Shown piece by piece: positions 1-8,500 of a stretch of 64,000 bases of DNA (the first letter of the stretch is position 1; every line of letters begins with the position of its first letter). A model generated the notes under the pieces. The model saw only the letters and a list, made by a program, of their open reading frames with translations, was not told where the DNA came from and ran no database searches. The DNA is taken from NCBI RefSeq assembly GCF_943193185.1, contig NZ_CALPDE010000012.1, forward strand, positions 1 through 64,000, read 5' to 3'. A program made the translations under genes and the position numbers. The DNA is from Lactococcus ileimucosae (GTDB lineage: Bacteria; Bacillota; Bacilli; Lactobacillales; Streptococcaceae).

Positions 1-67
1 CTCCAAATCAGAAGGAGGAAAACTATTTTAAGAAAACATAGCTCATTTTCTGTCTAATTATTTGACA

Positions 68-1162
68 TTAGTCCAGGCTTCCCGTTATAGCCGTATGTGC
101 AAAAGCTTGTCCAATCGTTTCACCACCTGCCAAGTTCTGCCAAATATCTAAACCATATTCTGCTGGGCCTAGTACAGGTGGAATGAAATTCTTTGCTACA
201 TTCTTGCTCACAGCGCCCGTTACAGCTTGACCATAGCCTTTTCCATTCCACACCCAAGGTCCTTTCCCGTATACTCCCCAATAACTAGCTACATTGGGGA
301 TGCTGTCGTCTAAACTTGAAATAGCACTACCTGCAGTCGTAAACACAGCCCCTATTAAAGCATTGTTTGTATAACCTGCAATCCGATCCAGCTCTGTTCT
401 CGTTCCCTCGCTCATATTAGCTATTTCTGCCCGCTCTGCTGCTGATAGCTTATTGTAACCCGAATCCTTATCCCCAGCCCCAAGCTTACTGTTCGTCATC
501 TTACTTACCAAGCCACCCATACCACTCGGAATAGACAAGCTAAGTCCTGCTCCTGAACCACTTATCTTGATGCTATTAAGGGCATTTATAGCTCTTTGAA
601 GGGCCTCAAATACTGCGTTTGTATCCTGAAACAAAGCATTCGTATTACTCTCAAAGCTTTCAAAAGCCAAGAGCTTTTCATCTATCCCCTTGATACTGTC
701 AGTCATCTGGTGCTCAAAAGCATTCATGGCAAAAATTGCGCCACTATAAGCAACCGGAGACAAGGTCGCAAGCATCGAGAGCGGGAAAGTTTGTAAGCTT
801 TCTCTCTGACTGACCACTCTTCGTCTGGCTTCCTCCTTGGTCTGCTTCTCTGCTTGAAGTTGAGCCACGTCAATGTTCCCATAATGAGCAATTTGGCTGT
901 CTTCATACTTATATGTAGCCAAGTCGGCTAAGCCATCTGAAATGCCTTCACTGGCTTTGTTCATGAGGGGATTCAAGACATTCAAGACATAGTTTTTGGC
1001 AGAGCCATAAGCTTTGCCTTTCAAGTCACCACTTTGGAGAGAGGACGTCAACTGACGTGTGGCCCTTTTCAAAGTATCCGTAACCCTTTGACTTTGCCTT
1101 AAGTTGGTCTCCATGGCTCTCATCAATGATGAAGATTCACTGACAATATATTTAGCGCCCAT
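68..1162 (-). CDS. LXG-type T7SS toxin, second copy (orphan cassette)
   Basis: 364-residue protein. Residues 1-231 match the other LXG protein of this locus with only two substitutions seen (A148T and G159D relative to it), so this is the same LXG/T7SS-targeting N-terminus. After Asp231 the sequence switches to an unrelated C-terminus of about 133 residues, with a hydrophobic Gly/Ala-rich stretch around residues 270-290 and a Gly/Pro/Trp-rich part after it. This swap is what polymorphic LXG toxins do: constant secretion domain, variable toxic tip. The C-terminus stops abruptly (ends ITGSLD), so the toxin tip may be truncated; I do not recognise its activity. It has no intact helper genes of its own: upstream lies only a graveyard of fragments. 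LXG identity is confident; toxic function is inferred. Confidence 0.8.
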   Translation of the reverse strand: MGAKYIVSESSSLMRAMETNLRQSQRVTDTLKRATRQLTSSLQSGDLKGKAYGSAKNYVLNVLNPLMNKASEGISDGLADLATYKYEDSQIAHYGNIDVAQLQAEKQTKEEARRRVVSQRESLQTFPLSMLATLSPVAYSGAIFAMNAFEHQMTDSIKGIDEKLLAFESFESNTNALFQDTNAVFEALQRAINALNSIKISGSGAGLSLSIPSGMGGLVSKMTNSKLGAGDKDSGYNKLSAAERAEIANMSEGTRTELDRIAGYTNNALIGAVFTTAGSAISSLDDSIPNVASYWGVYGKGPWVWNGKGYGQAVTGAVSKNVAKNFIPPVLGPAEYGLDIWQNLAGGETIGQAFAHTAITGSLD

Positions 1163-1190
1163 TTGTTTCTTCCTTTCGTTTTTGTCCTTC
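470..1190. repeat. Direct repeat, copy B (LXG N-terminal region)
   Basis: About 720 bp nearly identical to positions 3847-4567 (constant offset of 3377). It covers codons 1-231 of the LXG gene, the start region and the first bases upstream. The homology ends abruptly inside the gene, just where the two toxins diverge, as expected for a recombination-generated toxin cassette. Confidence 0.9.
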
Positions 1191-1341
1191 TAAGTCGTTC
1201 TTACGCGTTCTTCATTGGGAAAATGTACAGCTAGATAATCTTTTAAAACAAAAACTAGTACTACAAATGAAATCACTATATATGCTGTTGTACTGTTGAA
1301 GCAATAATCCACTGTTTTTTAGTGATATTTTTCATAGTCAT
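1190..1341 (-). pseudogene. Broken small membrane protein (possible immunity remnant)
   Basis: Read on the minus strand, an ATG (1341 or 1335) opens a frame starting MKNITKKQWIIASTVQ that soon hits a stop. One base away the frame continues as TAYIVISFVVLVFVLKDYL and ends RVRTT-stop at 1190. Joined, this would be a one-helix protein of about 50 residues immediately in front of the second LXG gene. The frameshift and small size suggest a decayed immunity or accessory gene. Function is a guess from position. Confidence 0.45.
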
Positions 1342-1444
1342 CTATTCCTTCTTGAATATATCTTCCATCATTTGGATTATCTCCATAGTTCGTCATTTTC
1401 CAAATAAGTAAACCGCCTTTTAATGAAATATTGAATCCTACTCC
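1319..1444 (-). pseudogene. Fragment resembling an LXG toxin C-terminal end
   Basis: An open stretch of about 41 codons without a start, reading GVGFNISLKGGLLIWKM and ending DDYEKYH-stop at 1319. The Gly-rich hydrophobic part followed by a short polar tail resembles the end of an LXG-type toxin. It is followed directly (overlapping) by a small membrane-protein remnant, the usual toxin-then-immunity order. I read it as the leftover tip of a displaced toxin cassette. Confidence 0.4.
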
Positions 1445-1460
1445 TAATGATTATATACAT

Positions 1461-1843
1461 TCATTTTTGAGAAAGTTCAGCTCTCTTAAGGGTATAAGCT
1501 GCTATCATCGTAGAACCTGCAAGAAGAGTACCTAAACCTTCAAGAGCATCAGCTATCAAGGTAATCGTCCCCCCCTAACATAAGCAGAACTCCATACACA
1601 AGTAAGAAAATAGACCAACCTCTACCTGACTTACTATTATATTTCGAGAACGCAAGCCATACAAAAATTATTTGAATTAAATTTATGAGTATCATGATTG
1701 AAGATATAGTAATGACAGTACTTTCTTCAACCCGAAGTTAATATACTTATACTTATCATTCTGGAAGCTCTGATAATAGCACTAAAAACAACAAATGTGA
1801 AGAGAATTGCCACGATTAAGTAAGCAATTTTCCCCTGACTCAT
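1461..1843 (-). pseudogene. Frameshifted multi-helix membrane protein with a 7-base G tract
   Basis: From ATG at 1843 the frame reads MSQGKIAYLIVAILF then stops after about 38 codons. One base away it continues VEESTVITISSIMILINL through a second and third hydrophobic segment. A run of seven G (seven C on the plus strand, 1569-1575) then shifts the frame again; with six G it would continue TITLIADALEGLGTLLAG and end LSQK-stop at 1461. The reconstructed protein would be about 125 residues with three or four membrane segments, located where an immunity gene would be. Two frameshifts make it a pseudogene as read, though the homopolymer could be variable. Confidence 0.5.
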
Positions 1844-2019
1844 TCCAACATTTTTTGTGAAAATCCATCGCCTTCTAAGTTTATAGGAATAGATTCGTAA
1901 AAGATTTTAACAGATGCTGTAAGTTGACTTCTGCTCCCTAGTTTCTGAAAACTAGCCTATACTTTTTCTAAAACTAGCATTACATCTGCTTCACTAGCTA
2001 AAACTTTCTTGGTATTCAT
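1840..2019 (-). pseudogene. Small ORF interrupted by an in-frame TAG
   Basis: ATG at 2019 opens MNTKKVLASEADVMLVLEKV, then an in-frame TAG (1957-1959), then 38 more codons ending SQKML E-stop at 1840, overlapping the start of the next broken gene. It follows a DUF4176 gene, the position where intact LXG modules have a small alpha-helical Lap protein. It may therefore be a dead Lap-type gene, but I cannot confirm the family. Confidence 0.4.
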
Positions 2020-2131
2020 CAAAAGCTCTCAATCTTATTTAGTTAAACTTGGCTCTAGGATTAGATTGTATATCTTTTCAATCGTTTCAGCTTTTTACCA
2101 AACTTTTGTTATTTTCATTTATCTTGCTTTT

Positions 2132-2434
2132 CTATTTATCTAAGTGTTGCTTAAACACACTTTTATTTTCACTATACCATTCTGTAATTTCTTTTTTAAA
2201 TTTCAAAGTCACTTCAGATTCATATCCTGTATGTAGTAATCTGGCTATATCTGCGGCGTCAAAATTAAATATATTTCCTGAATGAATACCCAAAGGCAAA
2301 TTAGTTCCAACATAATCTGAAATATGCAACTCTTTATCATCAGGAATCGTTGGATACCATCCCAGAACTACTATCTCAGATGAGCCTCCTTTTAACGTTA
2401 CAACGCTTCCAATAGGTAATAATTCTACTTTCAT
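2132..2434 (-). CDS. DUF4176 family protein (LXG-module associated)
   Basis: 100 residues. It opens LLPIGSVVTLKGG and contains the beta-rich pattern of DUF4176 (GSVV-LK, then a Trp/Tyr-rich loop and an Asp-Tyr-Val-Gly motif), like the longer DUF4176 protein next to essC in this locus. These small proteins accompany LXG toxins in T7SSb loci; their exact role is unsettled. The start overlaps the end of the upstream membrane-protein gene by 4 bases, so translation is probably coupled. It looks like the first gene of a second LXG module whose following genes have decayed. Confidence 0.75.
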   Translation of the reverse strand: MKVELLPIGSVVTLKGGSSEIVVLGWYPTIPDDKELHISDYVGTNLPLGIHSGNIFNFDAADIARLLHTGYESEVTLKFKKEITEWYSENKSVFKQHLDK

Positions 2435-3270
2435 TTCTCTCTCCTGTAATCATTATTTATTTCTGAAGGAACTCCAATATCCGTCCAACTAGCATCTTCT
2501 CCATAGAGATACTTTTGAATTCCTGAAACGAATGATTCCAATTTCTGTTTTTTTTCTTTACCAATAGTTGAGATTAATCTAGGAATTAATTCTTCAGATA
2601 TTACTACAACAAAAGCTACTCTAAACCAAAATGGTAAGGGAATAAAAGAAGTCGCAATCAATACAATAACCGAAAATATCGGAAGTAAAATTTGATGGCT
2701 TCGAATTTTTAAATCCAAAATATCAAAATTTTGTTGAGAAATTTGATATTTTTTTTCAAAGTTAGCAATGCTCCGCCTTACTCTTTTATAACCTACAATA
2801 CATCCCAAAACAATAACAACTAAATAAAGTAGAAGCATACCAAGATCAGTAAACCACCACAGATCTTTTTCAGTTGCAAAGTGTCTCACGAAAATAAACA
2901 CACCTGATAATCCTCCTAAAAAAGTAATTAAAGAAAAATCTTTAGGTTTGAAATCTCTTATTTTTTCTACAAATTCTACATTTATCTTATATCCTCTCCA
3001 ATTGGAAGTTTTCTTAAATACATTCCGTACTGGGAGATGTTTGACTAAAAAATATTGTTCATCTAAAGTTTTTATAATTGAGTAATATGACGTTTCTTTT
3101 ACAGCTATAAGTTCAATAGGCGACCAATCACGTTCTCTTTCACGTTCATTTTGCAAAATTGACTTATCTAGCTTTTCTATTACTTGTTTTTTATTAACAA
3201 AATATTCTACTAAACCTATCAAACCCCAAAAGAATAAACCAAGTAGTAAGATAACAATAAAGATTATCAT
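2431..3270 (-). CDS. Multi-pass membrane protein, candidate LXG immunity protein
   Basis: 279 residues, not a family I recognise. One hydrophobic helix lies at the N-terminus (residues 1-25), two more near 112-160 and a pair near 195-235. A polar region of about 85 residues lies between the first two helices, and the tail is short and soluble. It starts 9 bases after the stop of the LXG toxin gene, and 4-base overlap couples it to the following DUF4176 gene. In LXG modules the gene right after the toxin is normally its immunity gene, and membrane-acting toxins have membrane immunity proteins. The role is inferred from position only. Confidence 0.55.
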   Translation of the reverse strand: MIIFIVILLLGLFFWGLIGLVEYFVNKKQVIEKLDKSILQNERERERDWSPIELIAVKETSYYSIIKTLDEQYFLVKHLPVRNVFKKTSNWRGYKINVEFVEKIRDFKPKDFSLITFLGGLSGVFIFVRHFATEKDLWWFTDLGMLLLYLVVIVLGCIVGYKRVRRSIANFEKKYQISQQNFDILDLKIRSHQILLPIFSVIVLIATSFIPLPFWFRVAFVVVISEELIPRLISTIGKEKKQKLESFVSGIQKYLYGEDASWTDIGVPSEINNDYRREK

Positions 3271-3279
3271 GCCTTCTCC

Positions 3280-4539
3280 TTAATGTCCATATGGATTATA
3301 TGGAGGAATACTATTATTCGGTGTGTTACTATTCTTCCCATTAATCATATCGTCAAATATCTTGTCAGAGAAACTTTCTTGAATATCATATTTCTCTTGA
3401 AGCTCTTTTCTTTTTTTCAAAACATCTCCATACTGCTCAAACCAACTTCCTTTTTCATAGGAGGCGTCAATCAATGGTTGCATAAAAGCGCCCCCTGTAT
3501 TAAGGGTGATAGAGTCTGATACTCCTGTAAGAATAAAACTTATAATCGCGTATTCTCCTGCGATATAAACACTATTTTGTTCATTAAGTTTCGAATAAAA
3601 ATTAGGACCCATATTCAAATATGGCATAAATTTTCCAATCTTTTTTGCTGCCTGTACGAAAGAATTAGCATTAATCAAGTGTTCTAGTTCTTCATTAGAA
3701 AGTATAGTTCCAGAACCATAGTGATTGAGCATTTGTTTGAACGCTTCTAATGATTTGTCTTTAACTTTATCTCCAAATAAATCAAGAATAGCAGTAACAT
3801 ATGGACTCTCTGCTTCCTCTACTTCATACAATTTTTTCAGTTCTACATCCCCAGCCCCAAGCTTACTGTTCGTCATCTTACTTACCAAACCACCCATACC
3901 ACTCGGAATAGACAAGCTAAGTCCTGCTCCTGAACCGCTTATCTTGATGCTATTAAGGGCATTGATCGCTCTTTGAAGAGCTTCAAATACTGCGTTTGTA
4001 TCCTGAAACAAAGCATTCGTATTACTCTCAAAGCTTTCAAAAGCCAAGAGCTTTTCATCTATATCCTTGATACTGTCAGTCATCTGGTGCTCAAAAGTAT
4101 TCATGGCAAAAATTGCGCCACTATAAGCAACCGGAGACAAGGTCGCAAGCATCGAGAGCGGGAAAGTTTGTAAGCTTTCTCTCTGGCTGACCACTCTTCG
4201 TCTGGCTTCCTCCTTGGTCTGCTTCTCTGCTTGAAGTTGAGCCACATCAATATTCCCATAATGAGCAATTTGACTGTCTTCATACTTATATGTAGCCAAG
4301 TCTGCTAAGCCATCTGAAATGCCTTCACTGGCTTTGTTCATGAGGGGATTCAAGACATTCAACACATAGTTTTTGGCAGAGCCATAAGCTTTGCCTTTCA
4401 AGTCACCACTTTGGAGCGAGGACGTCAACTGACGTGTGGCTCTTTTCAAAGTATCCGTAACCCTTTGACTTTGCCTTAAGTTGGTCTCCATGGCTCTCAT
4501 CAATGATGAAGATTCACTGACAATATATTTAGCGCCCAT
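3280..4539 (-). CDS. LXG-type T7SS toxin
   Basis: 419 residues. Residues 1-231 form the LXG-type N-terminal targeting domain, mostly alpha-helical with heptad-like patterning and a hydrophobic stretch around residues 125-147. The variable C-terminus (232-419) begins VELKKLYEVEEA, is largely soluble with a hydrophobic patch (YAIISFILTGVSDSI) and ends with an Asn/Pro-rich tail. No catalytic motif is recognised. The start overlaps the upstream Lap2-like gene by 11 bases, and a membrane protein gene (candidate immunity) follows after 9 bases. Intact module order: DUF4176, Lap1-like, Lap2-like, LXG, immunity. It is expected to be secreted by the adjacent EssC machine; the target is unknown. Confidence 0.85.
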   Translation of the reverse strand: MGAKYIVSESSSLMRAMETNLRQSQRVTDTLKRATRQLTSSLQSGDLKGKAYGSAKNYVLNVLNPLMNKASEGISDGLADLATYKYEDSQIAHYGNIDVAQLQAEKQTKEEARRRVVSQRESLQTFPLSMLATLSPVAYSGAIFAMNTFEHQMTDSIKDIDEKLLAFESFESNTNALFQDTNAVFEALQRAINALNSIKISGSGAGLSLSIPSGMGGLVSKMTNSKLGAGDVELKKLYEVEEAESPYVTAILDLFGDKVKDKSLEAFKQMLNHYGSGTILSNEELEHLINANSFVQAAKKIGKFMPYLNMGPNFYSKLNEQNSVYIAGEYAIISFILTGVSDSITLNTGGAFMQPLIDASYEKGSWFEQYGDVLKKRKELQEKYDIQESFSDKIFDDMINGKNSNTPNNSIPPYNPYGH

Positions 4540-4567
4540 TTGTTTCTTCCTTTCGCTTTTGTCCTTC
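3847..4567. repeat. Direct repeat, copy A (LXG N-terminal region)
   Basis: Partner of 470-1190. This copy is in the intact module and extends into the 3' end of the upstream Lap2-like gene. The other copy therefore carries the last bases of that gene as a scar, showing which copy is the likely source. Confidence 0.9.
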
Positions 4568-4885
4568 CAAATCGTCCAAGTCTTTTTGAAGTTGGTGGAG
4601 ATGTTTCTGACTCTCCTCTTCTAAGTCTGCCTCTAACATTCGCGTTTTCTTTATTGTTTCTTGGAGGAAGAGTTGTTCATTTTCAAATACCTGTTTGGCT
4701 TCAAAATCGTCTGAGTCTGTCCCTGTTTCATGATTCTCCATCAAGATTTCTTGTGTTTGTTTAGCAGTCCTTGAAAAGTCTGAGACCACTTCCAAAAACC
4801 CTTGCTTGATGCGATTAAAATCTTGAATTTCTTCTTCCTTAGACTGAATACTGCGAGAAAGTTCTATCTTTTTTTCACTCATCAC
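4529..4885 (-). CDS. Small alpha-helical LXG helper (Lap2/DUF5082-like)
   Basis: 118 residues, almost entirely charged alpha-helix: SEKKIELSRSIQSKEEEIQ at the start and a Glu/Gln/Lys-rich coiled coil at the end. It lies directly upstream of and overlaps the LXG toxin gene. Known LXG toxins need two small helical partner proteins (Lap proteins) that bind the LXG domain and help target it to the T7SS; this gene and the one before it fit that pair in size, order and composition. Start ATG at 4885 or the next Met codon. Confidence 0.65.
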   Translation of the reverse strand: MMSEKKIELSRSIQSKEEEIQDFNRIKQGFLEVVSDFSRTAKQTQEILMENHETGTDSDDFEAKQVFENEQLFLQETIKKTRMLEADLEEESQKHLHQLQKDLDDLEGQKRKEETNGR

Positions 4886-4893
4886 AAGTCCTC

Positions 4894-5199
4894 CTAAAAA
4901 ATAGATGATGATTTTGAAGAGCCAAAGTGAGGGGGAAGAACTTTCGTAATCATCTGTGAATCCTTTAAGTCATCTGCCTCTACTTTTTGAGCATAAGCGG
5001 GGACAGCTTTTGCTAATTCAAGCATTTTTTTATTGAGCCCCGCAACGCTTTTATAAACATTATCCGAAAGTTTCTTTCCATTCTTCATACTCCTAGGTGT
5101 ACTACGGCTGACTCTTGCTTGGGCTGGGGAAAAACTTGTTTTCTGAAAGCCGCCAACAGCCCTAGAAGCCGCCCCTGTACTTGATTTAAATTCTGCCAT
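4894..5199 (-). CDS. Small LXG helper (Lap1/DUF3130, WXG100-like)
   Basis: 101 residues. Ser/Ala/Gly-rich N-terminal half (FKSSTGAASRAVGGF), then a helical stretch with spaced Val/Leu (SDNVYKSVAGLNKKMLELA). This resembles the DUF3130/TIGR04197 family of WXG100-like T7SS proteins that partner LXG toxins. Its ATG overlaps the preceding stop (TAATG), so translation is coupled. Family assignment is moderately confident. Confidence 0.65.
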   Translation of the reverse strand: MAEFKSSTGAASRAVGGFQKTSFSPAQARVSRSTPRSMKNGKKLSDNVYKSVAGLNKKMLELAKAVPAYAQKVEADDLKDSQMITKVLPPHFGSSKSSSIF

Positions 5200-5597
5200 T
5201 ATTTCTCCTCCACTTTTCTAAACTTATAAAAAGGGTCTTCTTTAAGTTGTTCTTCATGGCTTAAAGTTTTTTCTTGTGTCTCTTCTAATGCATGCGAAAC
5301 AATTTTTGGGGGAGGATTTTTTTGTCGTTCTTCCATTTCCGCCAAACGTTCTTGTATAAAGGCTGTTTCTTCTTCATCAATGCTGTAACCTTCCAAAACT
5401 ACTTCAAGCTCCTGGCCCTTAAAAACATGAATACGATATTTCTCACCATAACCATAAGGGTAAGCAACCGCTTGATAGCCTGATGTCTGGGCATCCATAA
5501 AAGCACGGCCAATCACAACATAAACTTGCGTGTCTTCTTCTTCATTTTTCAGTCTAACTGCTGAACCTAAGGGAATTAATCGAGGTAATTCACTCAT
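5199..5597 (-). CDS. DUF4176 family protein next to essC
   Basis: 132 residues. An N-terminal DUF4176-type domain (IPLGSAVRLKNEEEDTQVYVV, then Gln-Ala-Val-Ala-Tyr-Pro-Tyr-Gly and an EVVLEGY strand) is followed by a charged C-terminal extension rich in Glu and Lys. The start overlaps the essC stop by 8 bases, so the LXG module is co-transcribed with the secretion genes. Its role in LXG secretion is unclear in the literature as I know it. Confidence 0.75.
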   Translation of the reverse strand: MSELPRLIPLGSAVRLKNEEEDTQVYVVIGRAFMDAQTSGYQAVAYPYGYGEKYRIHVFKGQELEVVLEGYSIDEEETAFIQERLAEMEERQKNPPPKIVSHALEETQEKTLSHEEQLKEDPFYKFRKVEEK

Positions 5598-8500
5598 CTT
5601 CTCCCCCTCCTTTACTTGGCAATACCAACATACTTAAACTCTCATCATTGAGGTAGAACATTTCTTGTAAGGCAAATTTTCGCTTGCGTTCCTCCATGCT
5701 CAAATCTACCAGTGCTTGGCTTTGCATATCTCCTGCAAAAAGAATATGTTGTAGATTTTCCTTTATAGCCTTTGTCATGAGATTCATAGGACTACCAATG
5801 TTATTGAATAAGTCTAAAAGAATATATTGGGTATTTTCATTTGTCCCCTCTAAAAGCTCAATAAAGACTTCTGCTGTAACTTGAAGTTTAGCTAAAATTT
5901 GTGAGAGACCATTCAGTATTACAATTCTTTGTTCTTCTTTTTGTGATGTCGTTAAAGCTCCCAATGCTTCTCGAACATCAACACTCTGTTTCGTAATTTC
6001 TTCTTTACCAATGGCAAGTGAACTTGGTACATCGGCCAAATTACCGATAAAATCAATTTTTATGATATCCTCTTCAAAATCTGCAAGTTGTTCCGCAATA
6101 AAGTCTCCAAGGAATAAGGTTTGCTTTTTATTTGAAGCCAAGAGTGTCAAGGGTTGACCTTTGAAAAGTTCAAAAGTTACAGGCTGAGCATCACGTTTAT
6201 TTAAACCTAAATAAAATTCCCCTTTGTCAGAAGTCTCAAATTGTTCAAAGTCAACGTATTCTCCCACCATCGGAATCCTCTCCGGCCTCTCTCCCGTCCA
6301 TCCTTCATCCATAGTCTTAATCTCATGCTCAAGCACTTCCAAGAGTTGCGCCTCATTTTCTGCCTGAGCAGGCAGATAAATCTGCACAGACAAAGCCTCT
6401 TCCAGCTTAACTTGCCCACGTCCCTGAACTTCCACTTGTTCCAGTTTCTCACGGCCAATAATACTGCCAAGGTCTGAGTCTTCGTTAAGAAAGAGAGCCA
6501 GCTTAGTCTGGATATTAGCCATCATGTTCATCCGGATACCGTTATAACGTCCAGCTGTAAGCACAAGATAAATACCCAGAGCTTGACCTTCACGCAAGAC
6601 CTGCATAAGAAGCTCATCAATGGCATCCTTGCGCTTGTCTTGCTGGGTCAGATTATCATAAGCATCAAGGATATTGACAAGGATGGGCAAGTGTTGTCCT
6701 GTCTTGCTCTCATACTGCTTAAGGTTGGCGACACCTTCCGTCTTGAAAAGGGCTTTACGTGTCGCAAGGGCAGACGAGATCCTACCCAGCATTTTGGATA
6801 ATTTCTCCTCCTCTTCAAGCATGACCATATCCGCCACATGCGGCAGATTTTTAAGTGGCAATAAGCCATTCGTCCCAAAGTCTAGAAGGTTAAAGTGGAG
6901 GTGCTCTGGCGTGTTTTGTCTTGCCAAGTTCATCACAAGGGTTTGTAATGTGGTCGATTTCCCAAAGCCAGGGCTTGAGAAAATCACCGTGTGTGAGTGC
7001 TCTTCCAAGTCAAAGTTGTACACGTCTTGCCTTTGCGCACTCGGGATATCCAACAGGCCCAGAGGAATCTTGAGCTTTCTTTCATTGCTCGCTTTAACCC
7101 TTGGTGTCGCCAGCTTCTCGGGCAGATTAGGCAGCCAGGGCTGCTGGGGTTTTTGATAGTCAGAAGCTTCAAAGAGAGTCTTAATGGTCTTGATGACCGC
7201 ACTCAACTGGCTTTCAGGCTCTTCCTTTTTGCTCTCTTGATCCACCGCTTCCTCCCGCGGATCATAAAGCAACTCGGCCTGGCACAACTCATTGATGGCA
7301 TAAATCCGTTCGTCTTTAATCTCTTCCTTAGTCCCATCAGGAGTGTAAGCCACCCCACCATATCCCGACTGGAAAAGTTCATAAAGCTCAGACTCGCCCA
7401 CACGCAGATAGCCACGTCCCGCTGTGGTGATGTGGGCCGCATCCACAGTTTTTATCAAGGCTCTAGAGTTATTCTCATCAGACATCTTAAGGGCTACTTT
7501 GGACTTGGAGTTGGCATCGATCTGGTCATTGACCACACCGTCAGGTTTCTGTGTCGCAAGGATAAGATGGACACCCAGTGAACGGCCGATACGGGCCACA
7601 GAGGTTAACTCGGTCAAAAACTCTGGCACGTTTTCTTTCAGTTCGGCAAATTCATCTGAAACCAAGATCAAATGCGGCAAAGCTTCTGTTGGATAAAGTA
7701 CACCCTCCCGTGGATGATGGCGCTCACGATAGAGCTTCATGTAGCCATTGATATTATTCACACCATAGCTGTTGAAGAGGGCTTGACGTTTTTTCAGCTC
7801 GGCATTGATCGAAGCCAAAGCCCGCGCTGTCCCTGCCCCATCTAGGTTAGTGATAGCTCCCATGAAGTGAGGCAGGTCAGACAGTGTGTTGGCAATCCCG
7901 CCGCCCTTCCAGTCAATGATAAGCATGCCAATATCTTCCGGACTGAAATTAATGGCCAGACCTATCAAGTAGGTCGTCAAGAACTCTGATTTTCCAGAGC
8001 CCGATGTTCCTCCCACGATGGCGTGCGGTCCATGGACTTGCTCGTGTAAGTCCCAGTAAGAAGGCTCGCGCGCTCCCTTCCAGCCAATCATCGATTGGAT
8101 GGACTTATTGGGCTGCGCTTGTGCCCAGCGTTCTGAGATGTTCAAGTCCTCTGTACGCTCAACCATGTATTGTTCCAACAAGGACAAGCGCTCCGGAATA
8201 GCATTTTTCTCTACTTCCATATGAGTCAATGCGCCCAGCTGGCGAAGCAGAATCTCGTAGCCTTCCTTGTCTTCTACTTCTGGATAAGGTTTGAAGAGCT
8301 GTTCCATGATTTTTCCATTGCTTTGAACCAAAATGCCAGCCGTCTGGTTTTTGACTTCAACCAAGGCTGTCACTGTTTCTGGCAGAAGTTTTTTGTCCTC
8401 CTTGGACCAAATGACTGTGACTCCCAAATCACTCATGTCCTCAGCCAAGAATGCATGGAGTCCATGGCCAGCCAGATAAGCATCCTCAAAGACTGTGAAG

